Notes: generated by a model from the sequence alone, not told the origin. Positions 24,090 through 36,002 are shown, counted from the stretch's first letter. The stretch is 64,000 nucleotides of DNA from Sorghum bicolor (GCF_000003195.3 NC_012873.2:33181603-33245602); one strand, 5' to 3'. Made by a program: numbers and translations.

Positions 24090-24308
24090 CCAAGTTTACC
24101 TCTTGGCAAGGCGTTCGGTGTTTTTTAAGTCCTCCAAACGGGACTTTCCGTTTTCTCAGTTGTCCTGGGATTTGTTAGATGGCGTAGTCGGTGCTTCCGG
24201 CGGCGCCTCCTCTTCATGTATATTTATCTTCTCTTTCCACACCTAACTCGGTGCTACGGTTTCCTCAGGACAGTTCTGTTCAAGCTGTATGTCTTCACAC
24301 CTTACCAC
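24090..24308 (-). other. Gag-protease element sequence between protease and TAT insertion
   Basis: Resumes the outer element's 3' non-coding region. No reverse transcriptase-like frame follows the protease, which supports a gag-protease-only design. Confidence 0.5.
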
Positions 24309-24758
24309 TTATCCTTCGTAGTCGGACCATCCGTCCTTGATGATTTGCCTCTTCTGGTTGCGGTTGCGTCGTCTTCTTCTTGTCCTGACCTGCTTATAGT
24401 CTTCAACGATATAGTTATGGTCAGTAAAATAGTGGCGTACCATCTCTGAGGGGAAGTGCATATGGACTTCTCCAGTTCCAATGTAGATGATTGCTTTAAT
24501 GGTGCTGAGGAACGGTCTTCCAAGGATGATGGGTGGATCGTATTCGTCTTCTCCCATGTCAATAACCTAAAAGTCTATGTAGACAAAATGATCGTCTATT
24601 TTGACAGGGACATCAGTTACTATACCTTTAACCTCTTGAAATGTCTGATCTGCCATCCGGAGCTGAATGTATGTTGGTTTTAGGGGCATGGTTCCGAACA
24701 AGACCCGATAGGTGACTACGGCCATTATGTTGACGCCCGATCCGGTGTCACAAAACAT
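24309..24758 (-). pseudogene. Second retroviral-type aspartyl protease domain
   Basis: The minus-strand frame contains an active-site-like FCDTGSGVNIM near 24725-24758 and, after a frame change, DPPIILGRPFLSTIKA near 24500-24540, the two landmarks of a Gypsy pepsin-type protease. It lies just downstream of another protease domain (24824-25324) and resembles it. A short basic tail follows. Frame breaks near 24560 indicate decay. Confidence 0.65.
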
Positions 24759-24823
24759 CTTGTAGAAGTTGTATCCATTTATGGATCAATAGATGCTTGG
24801 CATTCCTAGGTCGTCCTTCTTGG

Positions 24824-25324
24824 TCAGAAACGGTGACTTAAGTCGATGATCTTGTCCTCCATGAACTGCATGACCATCTTAGCTGACTCGGTCCACACTT
24901 GCTTGTTCCTGTTCCTCCTGTTGGTCCTCTTCCTTGGTTCATGTCTGGATTGCTCTGGGATTTGTGTAGTCTTGTTCTTGAAGGAAAACGTCTCCTTCCT
25001 CCCTTTGATGTAGAAACTGATCTTGGCAGCACTAGCATAGATGACAGCTCCTGAGGTGTTTAAGAATGGCCTCCCTAAGATGATGGGTGCCCTCTCATCA
25101 TTACCGATCTCTATCACCACGAAGTCTGCTGGGGCGTACAAGGTACCAACTCGGACACAGAGGTTCTTCAATATTCCCTTTGGGAAACTTAACGCTGATC
25201 TACAAACTGCAAACACATGGTTGTTTCTAATAAAGGATATGTACAGATTTTTTTCATAGAGTACCCTGGGCATAATGTTGACGCTGGAGCCAAAGTCGCA
25301 GAGTGCTTCTGGGAAGTCCACCAT
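24824..25324 (-). pseudogene. First retroviral-type aspartyl protease domain
   Basis: A 166-codon minus-strand frame with ALCDFGSSVNIMPRVLYEK (active-site region; Phe where D-T/S-G is canonical, as often seen in plant Gypsy relatives) and, about 80 residues on, APIILGRPFLNTSGAVIYAS (flap/ILGRPF landmark). It ends in a basic stretch before the second protease domain. It would cleave Gag; no pol follows. Confidence 0.7.
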
Positions 25325-25411
25325 GCCGATGGAGATCGGGATGACGGGGCGTCCTGGATCACCTCTCTTGACCGGCAGAAGGTCAGTAGTAACTTCAGTG
25401 ATGGGGTTACT

Positions 25412-26426
25412 CTAGTAGGTACCTGCATCAAACATGTCTATAAGATTTGTAGATTCTAATCTTTCCGGTTGTGATAGTATACCGGGGTTAGTAGTAGGAA
25501 CAGCAGCAGCTATTTGATTTAACTGAGATTCAATCATTTTATTAAAGCTAATTTGATTCTTGATGGCAGTAGAGAAATTATCCATTCTATTATTTATATT
25601 TTCTAGCATCTTATCATTAGATGCCAATTTCTTAGATTCGTTATCCATTACCTTTCCTTGATTAGACACTAACTCTCTCAGAGGTGGAAAATTATTATTA
25701 TTGTTGTAAGAATTGTTACCTTGATAATTACATGAGTAGTTAGGCCTTTGTTGATTCCAACCTTAATTTTGTTGAGGACGGTTGTAGTAGTAGTAGTAGT
25801 TGTTGTTGTTGATGTAGTTCACATCCTCAAGCATCTCAGGGCAGTAATTGCCTGAGTGTCCAGTATCTCCACACTCCTCACAAATCATGTGAGAGTCGTA
25901 GATGTGCATAACTTCTTTCTTATCTCCAGCTCTATCATCGAGCTTCTCCATGAGAAGGTCTTGCTTTGCAGATAGCATGTCTACCTCCTTGAGTTGGTGC
26001 ATACCTCCACCTCTCTTGCGTGTTTGGGTCCTTTTTTCGTTCCAGCCTTGGTTGGACGCCATCTTCTCCACAAGAGCTGTGGCTTGTGATATGGTGAGTG
26101 ATAGGAATGCTCCTCCAGCTACAGCATCCATGGTTTCTTGGGCACTATTGCGGAGCCCATGATAAAACGCATGCATTAATAGCCAACTCTCCATTCCATG
26201 ATGGGGACATTCTAGGATGTAGTCTTGGAAGCGCTCCCATGCTTCTGGAACGGATTCATCATGTTGTTGCTAAAAACTTGTAATTTTCCCACGGAGAGCA
26301 TTGGTCTTGCCCGTGTGAAAGAACATAGCTAGAAAGTTCGTGGAGCAGAGTGCCCACGTAGTATTCTTCTCCTTTGTAGCGTAGAACCACTGCTTCGCTC
26401 TCCCCAACAGTGAGAACGGGAAGAGG
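25412..26426 (-). pseudogene. Gag C-terminal half with zinc knuckle (inner gag-protease element)
   Basis: Minus strand: the end of the Retrotrans_gag-type capsid (FYHGLRNSAQETMDAVAGGA), a Lys/Arg linker, a CCHC knuckle CEECGDTGHSGNYC (25841-25882), an Asn/Tyr-rich microsatellite-coded stretch (25770-25815) and a coiled-coil spacer leading to the protease. Separated from its N-terminal half (33063-33539) by the CACTA element. Stops at 25763 and frame changes show decay. Confidence 0.75.
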
Positions 26427-26900
26427 CACTACAAAAAATCTAGGCTTGTATGACAACCACAAACTGTCGTGCAATGTACAGAAAGTGTCATATAACGTCA
26501 GTTATGACGAAAATCTCACGTCATGCCGGTCGTCATATATTGGGCAACATAAAATCCAGACCTTTTGTGACACTCTTGAAAAGTCGCCACATATTGTCAT
26601 TTTTTATGACGCCATAATTGTCATATATTACATAGTCAACGCGTCACATTATGTACATGTTGTCACAGATGGTACGTTGGAGGGCTTCCATGGTGGAGCT
26701 TTTGTGAGGCTGCTGGACCTCTCGGGATCGTCATGTATAGTTGTGACGCATTTGGTGACACGTACATTTTGTCTTGTTTAGCATGGTTGCTAGGCACTTT
26801 TTGAGACAGATATCAGGGGTCACAGATTATATTTTCATTCATGACGAGCTTGGAGCCTATTCAGTGACGACAGAGCTATCTTGCATCACATCTCAGAACG
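26427..26900. repeat. Left subterminal repeat region of the CACTA element
   Basis: TIR followed by many short direct and inverted motifs of the GTCATAT / GTGACA / GTCACA type, presumed binding sites for the TnpA-like protein by analogy with En/Spm. Confidence 0.65.
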
Positions 26901-27284
26901 TCATGATACACATATATATCATCCACAGAAGCTGCCAGCCAAGAACATCATAATACACAGATATCATCATAATACACAGATATCATCCATAGGAGACAAT
27001 CCAATGAAGCCATCATCCACATGATAAAACTCATACACAATTCACAAGAGCCATCAAGCTTAGACATAAGTACCAGGTTCCAACCACATAGTTCCACCAC
27101 ACTTGTCTGACCACATAGTTCTACTAATGCAACAAATAGTTCTAGCTTCTACCACATAGTTCTAACACACATGGCACATAGTTCTTACAAAGTTCGAACT
27201 TCCAACCACAAGGTAAGTTCCAACAAAGGAAGCAAAAGCTTAGGTAAAGGCCTCTCACCATCAGAAAGTGCATTCATATATACC

Positions 27285-30234
27285 TCAATCCTTCTGAAGT
27301 TTTAGCACAGCTCGCATCAGTGCATTATTCTCTTCAAACATACTATGCATCTCCTTCATCTCTTCTTGTGTCTGGCGCAACAAGTTTTGATTCTCTAAAA
27401 GAGACTGCTGTTGTGCTCGAAGCTGTTCTTGCAAGTCTTCCCGCTTCCTAGCAGCTTCGTCTCTTTCAGCTTGCAGCCTTGCCACAAATTCAGCCTGCAG
27501 GCGTGCTTCTACTGCTGCTGTCGTGGACCTGACAGTCTTCACCGTTTTGTTGACACCAAGATTTGGAATGAGGGTTGAGGAACGGCTGATGTGGCTTAGA
27601 CTCTCTGCAACAATCTTTGAGGGGGACCTCTGTTCTTCTCCTTCATCTGGTTCTCTCTCCTTCTCTGCCACCATTTGTTCCTACATAGAATGACTCCACT
27701 TAATTAGAAGGCCATCCAATAGTGGTCAAGAAGGCTTGAATTTGAGTATAGTACATGTATGCAATGATTATATAACTTACATAAATCTCATTTGCAAGTG
27801 GAGTGCGCCCACTTTGTGGACTATTCATACATTCCCCAAATAATTCAATAGGATCTGGCTCCATATTGTTGTACTTCGGCCTCTGCAGTATGTACAAAAA
27901 GATTCAAAATGACATCCTTCAAGGTAAAGTGATGTGTGGACTAACTTTGGTTAATTTGTACATGTGAACAACAAGCCCCCAAAATATGTATGCATTGTTT
28001 CATGACAAATCCATACTTCAAAGACTATTACCGTGACACTAACACATGCATGGTGCAAGCAGCAAGCTCCAACTGAGAATGCAATGATCAAACAACAGCA
28101 GGCTCATCTTTGTCCATGCAGTTAGCAATCAGTAGCCATGCAGCCAAGTAGCAATCCACCAGCAGCCATATTGCCAATCAGCAGCAAGCAGCAACAATAA
28201 TCAGCAAACAGACATGCAGCAGCAGCCATCACCAAGCAGCAGCAGCCAAGCAGCACCAGCAAGTAGCCAAGAAGTAGTAGCACTTGGCAATCAGTAAGCA
28301 GCAAGCAGCCAAGCAGCAGCACTTGGCAATCAGCAAGTAGTAGCAGCATCCATACCAGGCTGTATCGATGGGCAATGTAGCTCCTAGATCCAGTCCTTTG
28401 GTGAAGGCGCACTTGGCCACGGTTCACTTTATTCTTAGCAGATTTTTCCTACACCACAAATCTAAGACATAGTTTACATTCCCATGCATATGTTTCATTT
28501 CAAAGTAAGAAAAAGAGATAATTCAGGCATGCACCTGACTCTTTGGATCAAACCAGTAGTCTACCAGTTTTTTCCACTCCGCTCTCTTCATCTTAGCTGG
28601 AGGTTGTCTGGCCAATAGTTGCTCTTTTGTCATTGATGGGTCAAAGTGCTTCCTTTTGAGTGGATACCTTTGCTGTCTTACTCCCCTCTTGATAATATCA
28701 GTGCATGCAGATTTCCTTGGTCCATCATTCTTGACATCCACATCCAACCTTGTCTACAACCACACAAAAGAATCCTTAGTTACAAATAATTATATGGGAG
28801 TGGAGCTACTAACGCAACAAAGTTTTTGTAATGAAATAGCTATCTTACCGCCACTCTATCAAGCACTTTTTGTACTTCTTCCTTCGCTGCAACTTCCTTA
28901 TAGTCCTTCCAACATGTATAGATAGGAAGTTTGTCTCTAAGGGCAATACCAGTTTCTGATGCAGGCTTTGCTGCCTGGAGTGGGACATCCGCTCTTTTCT
29001 TCCCTTCAGCCACATGGATAGGTAGCCTGTTTCCTCTTTTTATCAACTTCTCTAAGCCATGACCCATGGTTTTCTTGCGGACTTCCCTTGAACGCGCTAC
29101 ATTGGCAAATAATAAGCACATTGTGTTAATATAGTACCAACATATGTAAATATCAAATGGAGGAAATAATGCTTCAAAACACGTTTTGATTACTTGGAAC
29201 TAAGTCACCAGCTGGTTCTCCTTCAGTTGTATGACCTTCTGAAGTAGCAGCATCCAATTGGTCAGGTAGGTCAGTTATATCATTGCTTTGCCTAGAGCTG
29301 AGTCCACCTAGCGAGGTGTCTGCATGACCTGCTTGGTTAACACTAGCTGTGGGAGTTGGTTGCTGAGACGGTGGAGTGGGTCTAGCTGTAGTATGCTCAA
29401 TGTTTGGAGCAGGCGCAGACATGGCTGCACTGGGAATGTATACTGTAGAAGGATTAAGCATGGGTTTGCACCAGGCGAAGACATGGCCGCAGATTTCCTG
29501 GTGTATTTAGTAGGACTAGGCACTGAGTTTGCAACTGGGGCAGAAAAGGGTGGACTGGTGGTAGTAGTAGGCTCTGTGTTTGTTGTCTCGCTGCCGCTTA
29601 TATTGAGCTGAGATTGGAGTTGGATAGCACTGGACATGGCCTTAGGCTTTGGGTTGGCTTTGGAATTGTTCTTAGGAGGCAAGGACAGTCTTTCCTTAGG
29701 TGGTGGACGACCGGCGAAGGCATGGCTGCAGTTTGCCTAGTGAATCTTACAGGCGTGCACGGTGGCTTGTTGGCAGCTGCCATTGCTCTTCCCTTCTGCT
29801 TCTTCTGCTGACGGCGAGTTCCTGGAACCATCCCTTCTACCTGCCAAGAGAGAGATGCATCTTGTTAATTAATAACAAACAAACAAACATCAAGTAGATT
29901 AACTGACTAAAGTAAAGTACATGTTTGTAACAGGGGGGAATAGAAACCTGTTAATTGGCCAAGTAATGCATCTTACCTCAGCATTCACCTCATTATTGAG
30001 GTCATCATCATAGTCATCATAACTATCAGATTGGTTATCAATGTCAGATGATGGATCATAATCATTGTTAGAACTTGATTTGTCAGATATTAGTCTCTTT
30101 TCTTTGCACTTTTCCTTTTTTGAAAGAATGTCTCTAACTTCCTGAGATAATAGTGGAATACCCAGTGTTTTAAATCGTTCATGAACTTTCCTTACATTTT
30201 CATCCCTGTCTTGCTCATACTTGGTTTTTGTCAT
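27285..30234 (-). pseudogene. Transposase_24 (TnpA-like) gene of the CACTA element
   Basis: Minus-strand multi-exon gene. The N-terminus is at 30234 (KYEQDRDENVRKVHERFKTL, then an acidic Ser/Asp stretch), followed by Pro/Thr/Ser-rich linker exons (29840-29190), the conserved Transposase_24 core (29100-28845, 28755-28525, and KVNRGQVRLHQRTGSRSY near 28435-28375), then 27890-27780 and a C-terminal coiled coil (27680-27285). TnpA-like proteins bind the subterminal repeats and assist the TNP2 transposase. Frame changes within the linker exons (29170-29840) suggest damage. Exon ends are approximate. Confidence 0.65.
28126..28345. repeat. AGC-rich low-complexity tract
   Basis: About 220 bp of imperfect AGCAGC, AGCAAGCAGCC and CTTGGCAATCAG repeats, apparently in an intron of the Transposase_24 gene. 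Chance ORFs here are compositional. Confidence 0.65.
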
Positions 30235-30873
30235 TCACAAAACTCCACCATCAAAACTGCAGGTACTCACAATGAGGATACTATTGACTTCTATGGGACA
30301 ATCACAGACATTATTGAGTTGACTTATGCAAAGAACAACAAGGGAGATAGAACTGTTGTCTTACTGAGGTCTGAATGGTACAATCTTGAGGGAAGGACAC
30401 ATGAGATGAAAGATGATGGTTACTTCAAGAGCATTAACATCCAAGGCCGATGGTATAAAAATGATCCTTTCATTCTAGCCATGGAAGCTTCACAAGTCTT
30501 TTTCTTGGAAGATACAAAGTTAGGACCGTCTTGGCGAGTGGTATAAGAATTTGGCCATCGACATATATTTGACATTGAAGAGTCCGACACAAACCAACCA
30601 ATCCATGAACAAGTACAGATGAGATGTCAGGAGGCATACCAAGAGGAGAGTACTTCGACTAGAGATGGTACTGTGGGTAACATTCATCCTGACATGGATT
30701 TCATGCACATAGAGAATGGACCAGGTAGCCCTATCAGTAGAGACCTTGTTGAGAACATGCGTCGACATCAGCATACAGTTCAAGGTGATGAAATATACGG
30801 CCAATACAAAGATGAAGATGATACCTTCCTTGAGTACCATAGTCAAGATGAAGATGACAATGATGATGACTAA
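30233..30873 (+). pseudogene. TNP2 transposase C-terminal tail (DUF4216-type)
   Basis: The plus-strand frame includes DTIDFYGTITDIIELTYA, then NIQGRWYKNDPFILAMEASQ and PSWRVV, the DUF4216 pattern at the end of TNP2-type CACTA transposases, followed by an acidic tail ending at 30873. TAA interrupts at 30544-30546. It starts abruptly, head-to-head against the ATG of the Transposase_24 gene. The TNP2 catalytic core is absent; a deletion or inversion breakpoint near 30233 is the simplest reading. Confidence 0.7.
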
Positions 30874-31411
30874 CCTTTGCATTTCTAGAGCTATTTGTGA
30901 ACCATGAAATTGTATTAGTTAATCTGTTGTATTTGAATTATGCTACTACATTTGTATTTGAATTATGAAATTGGAAAACCTTATCTGCAGTGATTCTATT
31001 TTTAGTGTATACTTGATATGTGATGCAAGTTACAATTTGTCTGCAATGATTCTATGTTCTCAATGTCATGTAATGTCCAAACTATATCATAGAATGTACA
31101 CTATTTGTCATAGAATGTGTTGTGTTCAATTAACATACATTCTGCCAAAATTTGTGACCACTTTCGTGTCATGGAAAGTACAAAATTTGTCATAATATGT
31201 AACTGCTACAAGTCACATTAGAGCAAGGCCCAAATTACATCAGAACAGGTTCAATAACACAACAGATGCCCAAGAGCACAAAGGACTTTAATAATTCATA
31301 GCAAGTGCATATACATCCACCACAATAGGTTCAATACAACATTTTCTTCAACACTACATGTTCTTCAACACTACAGCTTAACCACAAAGGCCCATACTTC
31401 AGTAGCATTGC
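30874..31411. other. CACTA interior without genes
   Basis: AT-rich, with repeats such as GTCATAGAATGT and GTCATAATATGT resembling the subterminal motifs. No coding region seen. Confidence 0.5.
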
Positions 31412-32089
31412 CTACTTCCACATAAAAGCTACAACCATGAAGATGGCCAAAAACAGGAACATTGTTACATTCACACATCCACACACAAGACAAATGAAGC
31501 TTCCAATGCCTTCCCTGTTCTTGCCAACCATTTCCTTCACCTTGTTCAAATTTTGCTCTAATCTATCAACTTTTCCCACCAGCTCAGGAACTTGAGTTGT
31601 TGAAGCTGTTGCAATGGTCGACCCAACTGGAAGTAGATGACCATTATCTTGAAGGTACACCACATATTCTTCCTCAAACCAATAGCTTCTACATCTCCCC
31701 TGGATCCAAATGAAAATAACAGGCAATGAAATTTAACAAAATATAAATGAACTTTGGGCAAATTGAACCACTGCACTAACATTTGAAAAGTTCTTCCTAG
31801 GACACTTGAAATATCTCTTTCCATTGTTATATTGAGATCGTGTCGTACTGGCAGCAAACACCCTAACGTCCCTGCAATCAGGGCAAATTATCAATGGCAA
31901 CCCGGTCACATTATCGATCGGCGCCTCGAGATCGGCAACAGTGAGTAGAGGTGTTGTATCATCAACAACAGCAAGGGCTCCGGGCTGCTGGGCAACCCTA
32001 GCTGCACTTGATCGCCGAGTGAGAGCAGGAGATGAAGACGCCTGCGACACGTGACCTGATTGAGAGACATTAGGTGAGCCCTGATTCAA
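31412..32089 (-). pseudogene. GRF-type zinc finger / coiled-coil / membrane-tail gene in CACTA
   Basis: Minus strand, at least two exons: 32089-31781 and 31699-31412, joined across an 81-bp GT-AG intron that keeps frame. Order: Ser/Ala-rich N-terminus, a GRF-like zinc finger (ICPDC, NGKRYFKCP, then RCRSYWFEEEY split by the intron), a coiled coil (VGKVDRLEQNLNKVKEMVGK) and a hydrophobic C-terminal segment (CVNVTMFLFLAIFMVVAFMW). Similar small GRF proteins are abundant in grass genomes. No internal stop was seen in these two exons, but no ATG begins the frame at 32089, so an upstream exon is missing or lost; hence the cautious type. The role is unknown; capture by the transposon is inferred. 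Confidence 0.55.
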
Positions 32090-32099
32090 TATAAAACTA

Positions 32100-32879
32100 T
32101 TAATATCAAACAGACTGCTACTTCATTTGCAAAGAAACAACCTATATACAGTATGGCTAACATGACAAGAACAAAAATAATAGCACAGTATAGAGTTCAA
32201 ACGCACACAACTGAACTGGAAACAACTAAAGAACTGTCTTCTAGGTTCTTCACCAATTCACTGCATGATTTATTCATCCAAAAATGACAGACCATGAGAA
32301 AAGCACTGCAAAATTTCTACCCAATGAGAAGAGCTTGTCCCAACGAATTCCAGAAGATGAACCAAAATTGATCAATGCACGCCACTGATGAGAACTTGCT
32401 GGTGGCGTCACGGCAGCCGGAGCGCTCCAGCTCGCCACGCGCCAGTGGTGAGGCAACGTGCTGCTGCGGCTATAGTGGCCCCCGTCAAATGTGGAGGGGA
32501 TGACAGCGCTGATGCGGATCAAATGGAGGGGGGACGAGGAGGGGATGGCACCGGCTTAGGGCTTGCAAACATGCGGAGGAGGACACTGCTGTTGGTGTTG
32601 CAGTCGCCGGAGATGTGCGCCCCCCGGTCGCCCCGCCGAATCTTGCTGCCACCGCCCGATGCCTGCCGTGCCCGCTGCCCCAGACGCCGCCACCCGCTGC
32701 CCTAAGGACGCCCACCGCTCGCCGCCTCTAGTCTGCCTAAGTCTGGCCTCCGCGTCGCCTGAGATGAGATTTCAATTTGGTCAACTCATGTTGGCCTCGG
32801 GTCCACCTACAGAGGTATACTACCGTTGAAGACTAAACATGACACAAAAAATCAACCGACAACAGGCTCCGGTGCCACA
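32100..32879. other. GC-rich stretch upstream of the GRF gene
   Basis: 32380-32760 is GC-rich with overlapping ORFs on both strands, none recognisable. It may be the promoter/5' exon of the GRF gene or part of the captured segment. Confidence 0.35.
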
Positions 32880-33059
32880 CAATTTGTGACGATATTTGTC
32901 AACTTTATGTGACACAAACTAAGATAGTGTCATAAATCCTTATGGGGCTCATTACTTTATGACAACACAAGACTTTATGTCACAATATGTGACATTATGT
33001 GACACATACAGAGCCTGTCATGAAGGATTTTGTCTTAAAAGGAAATATTTCTTGTAGTG
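32880..33059. repeat. Right subterminal repeat region of the CACTA element
   Basis: Dense TGTGACA, TTTATGTGACA and GTCATAA motifs mirroring the left end, then TTTCTTGTAGTG. Confidence 0.65.
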
Positions 33060-33062
33060 AGA

Positions 33063-33539
33063 CGAAGTAGTATAGCATCTCTGGGGACTCCTGATATGGT
33101 GAATGTGTTGCAAATCTCTAGAAGTGTTGGAGATGAGCACTAGCATCTTCGTGTGCCTTCCCATAGAACTGGTTGGATTGCACCATGTTGATAAGTCCAG
33201 GCTTGAGCTCAAAGTTGCCATTGATCTCTGCAGCAGGTCCAGTACGGATGTTGTCCGTAGTGGGAGCTGAGAACTCACGGATCGATTTGTTCGTCATGGC
33301 TCCAAACTCTGAAGACAAGTTCCGGGTGAAACTCCGGTGATCTTCTTGATTGGATGAAGCTTCGTGCTGAAGTGTTGATGATCTCTTCTTGAACTTGGCT
33401 CTTGTTTTTCTGAATAATGCTTCGGGATTGTCAACAAAATGTCTTGGAAGATGTCTGCTATTCGTACATTACCCTGCATAAGATAAAATAGAAAAATATC
33501 GGGGTGAAACTGTATGAGAGAATTGATAATCTCAATCAT
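33063..33539 (-). pseudogene. Gag N-terminal part, inner gag-protease element
   Basis: Minus-strand frames (33539-33294, 33318-33118, 33278-33018) together correspond to the better preserved outer copy at 35271-35867, e.g. GLINMVQSNQF and HEDASAHLQHF. Frame changes between them show decay. It begins about 60 bp downstream of its primer site and is cut by the CACTA element. Confidence 0.65.
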
Positions 33540-33598
33540 ATTAGTGATACGAATGATGACTCAAAATTCTATATTTATTCCTGATTAGTAATCAACCT

Positions 33599-33616
33599 TC
33601 TCCGGCAACGGCGCCA
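33599..33616 (-). other. Primer-binding site, inner element (LTR B)
   Basis: Minus strand TGGCGCCGTTGCCGGAGA, 8 bases from LTR B. Nearly the same as TGGCGCCGTTGCCGGGGA of the gag-pol element at 46150-46167. Confidence 0.75.
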
Positions 33617-33624
33617 AAAATGCT

Positions 33625-35270
33625 TGTTGGGCATTCTTAACGTTACTACCAAAAGTACACTTAGTTTTCTAATTCTGATAACGGCGCCAAAAATGCCAAA
33701 CCTATCCCTCATGCCACTTAAGCCAAGATATCATCCCCAGCATGACATAAGAGATGTGGTATTGAAATATGCAATTGCTCTTCTAAATAAATAACAAATG
33801 GGATCTGCAAGCACAAAGATTAATATCTATGTAGCATTTTAACCGGGAAGTATTCCAGGTATCGTTATTTATATTTTTACCACTGGGAAGGGAATAGATA
33901 TCATCAATGTTGATTATAGAATGGAATATAGAATTGAGTATCTATCATTGCATGTATAATTGAGAGCATCTATCTATCTCTTTCATATAGGGATAAGTGT
34001 CACATAAAGGATATATAAAGTAATGAATGGTGACAAAGATAATTCATCAGCATAACCTAGCCACATATAAATATGATAAGCACCTCAATTAGATATTCTA
34101 GCAAGTCATTAGCATGGAATTAGGACGAACTACAAGAATATTTCCTAAGTTATTCTTAACTATATAGTCTAGCATATCATAGTTAGTGCAATTATACTTA
34201 GCAATCATTGTGAGACAGGACTACGCCCATGCATAGTGATATTATCAAGGAATATGAGAAACATTGCAATCACTCCCATGTAATAATGTTGCTCTGCCAG
34301 CCCTATACACGAGAGGGGGACTATATAAGAATCAATGGAGCTGTCACTACCACAAACTACCCCACGATCTGGCATATAGGGTACAATCATAGATAATTAC
34401 GGTATTCACCACGCCTACACAATATCTATCATTTACCCATGGATCCGATGGATAAACGCTATACGATCCTAAACATGTATATAATTCCAATCTAAACAAG
34501 CCAAGTATATAACTATGATAAACTAAGAACAATATAATTGCGAATATAAACAAGTAGAGCAAAGTCATAATCAATATATTGAAGTAGAACAAAGTCATAT
34601 TCATAATATCGAAGGACAAAGATGAACAATTGAAGAACAATAGAGAATTACCAAGAATCCTCTTGAGAGATCTGGAAACCAATCGAAGATTGACTCCTTC
34701 TAGTTCTAATCCTATGTAGCTATGCTAAACTAGAGATCTAATTGATGTGGTGGCTCTAGGGCTTGATCAGAGGCTTCTTCTCCCAAGATGAATAATGAAT
34801 TAGGGTTCAGAGGTGCCCTCCTCCAGGGGCCAGGGGGTCTGGTTATATAGTCTTTCCAAGTGAATGTGGGCCGTCGGATCAAACCGACATTAATCGCACG
34901 GTTTTCCTTGATCCTTTAGGTCGGTGGAGCATGATCTGCGAAGTTGGCTGTGATTGGCCCCGAGGCCAGGGCGGGCGCCTAAGGGGGAGGGCGGGCGCCC
35001 TGCCCCCGAGCCTGTTCGGTCTCCCGTTCGTTCCCGTGGCTTCTGGACTCTTCTAGATGTAAGATAATTGCACGGCATGTTAATATCTCTATGTAAACCC
35101 GATGTGTGGGCCTTTCTTCCATAATTCCTGATAACCCCCTACAGAAATAGACAAACACCAAAACTCGTGGAATTCTATCAGATAAAACCATAAGTCTGGA
35201 TGTCGGTTGCATTTGGATCCTTTTCTTTGTTTTTTTTATAAGTAAATTTGATACTTAAGGACCGTCAACA
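33625..35270 (-). repeat. LTR B (5' LTR of inner same-family element)
   Basis: 1646 bp, TGTTGGGC...CCGTCAACA on the plus strand. It carries private variants relative to A and C. Its outer edge (35270/35271) abuts gag directly rather than a polypurine tract. Confidence 0.85.
34843..35000 (-). promoter_or_regulatory. LTR B promoter: TATA box and twin GC boxes
   Basis: TATATAA at 34849-34843. GC boxes at 34980-34969 (one base changed) and 35000-34989, 20 bp apart, with the nearer box 120 bp from the TATA. Confidence 0.55.
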
Positions 35271-35867
35271 CTCCCATGCTTCTGGAACAGATTCATCATG
35301 TTGTTGCTGAAAACTTGTAATCTTCCCACGGAGAGCATTGGTCTTGCCCATGGGAATGAACTTAGCCAGAAAGTTCTTGGAGCAGAGTGCCCACATAGTA
35401 TTCTTCTCTTTTGTAGCGTAGAACCACGGCTTCACTCTCCCCAACAGTGAGAATGGGAAGAGGCGAAGTAGTATAGCATCTCTGGGGACTCCTGATATGG
35501 TGAATGTGCTGCATATCTCCAAAAAGTGTTGGAGATGAGCACTAGCATCTTCGTGTGCCTTCCCAATGAACTGGTTGGATTGCACCATGTTGATAAGTCC
35601 AGGCTTGAGCTCAAAGTTGCTGTCAATCTCTGCAGCAGGTCTAGTACGGATGTTGTCCGTAGTGGGAGCTGAGTACTCACGGATCGATTTGTTCGCCATG
35701 ACTTCAAACTCTGAAGATAAGTTCCGGGTGAAACTTCGGTGATCTTCTTGATTGGATGAAGCTTCGTGCTGAAGTGTTGATGATCTATTCTTGAGCTTGG
35801 CTCTTGTTTTTCTAAATAACGCTTCGGGATTGTCAACAAAATTTCCAGGAAGATGTCTTCTATTCAT
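35271..35867 (-). pseudogene. Gag N-terminal/capsid part of the outer gag-protease element
   Basis: Best preserved gag copy: a 200-codon minus-strand frame from 35867 covering the N-terminus and the Retrotrans_gag-type capsid core (SLLGRVKPWFYATKEKNT, SFQQQHDESVPEAWE). It ends exactly where LTR B begins, in the middle of the capsid; the equivalent point in the inner copy is near 26233. In this family Gag forms the particle. Confidence 0.75.
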
Positions 35868-36002
35868 ACATTACCCTGCATAAGATAAAATAGAAAAATA
35901 TCGTGGTAAAACTGTATGAGAGAATTGATAATCTCAATTATATTAGTGATGCAAATGATGACTTAAAATTCCATATTTATTCCTAATTAGTAATCAACCT
36001 TG

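Larger units (their letters stand above)
26427..33059. mobile_element. CACTA (En/Spm) transposon, 6.6 kb, non-autonomous
   Basis: Ends are CACTACAAAAAAT (26427) and the complement of CACTACAAGAAAT (33059). The 3-bp flanks are AGG (26424-26426) and AGA (33060-33062), a target duplication with one change; the intact gag copy at 35471 shows the uninterrupted site. Subterminal regions are full of TGTCA/TGACA-type repeats. Cargo: a Transposase_24 (TnpA-like) gene on minus, a TNP2 C-terminal tail on plus, and a GRF-type zinc-finger gene on minus. The TNP2 catalytic domain is missing, so transposition would need another element. Confidence 0.85.

Noticed and set aside
28122..28427. Cys/Leu-rich ORFs
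   Set aside because: Produced by AGC-rich low-complexity DNA in a probable intron.
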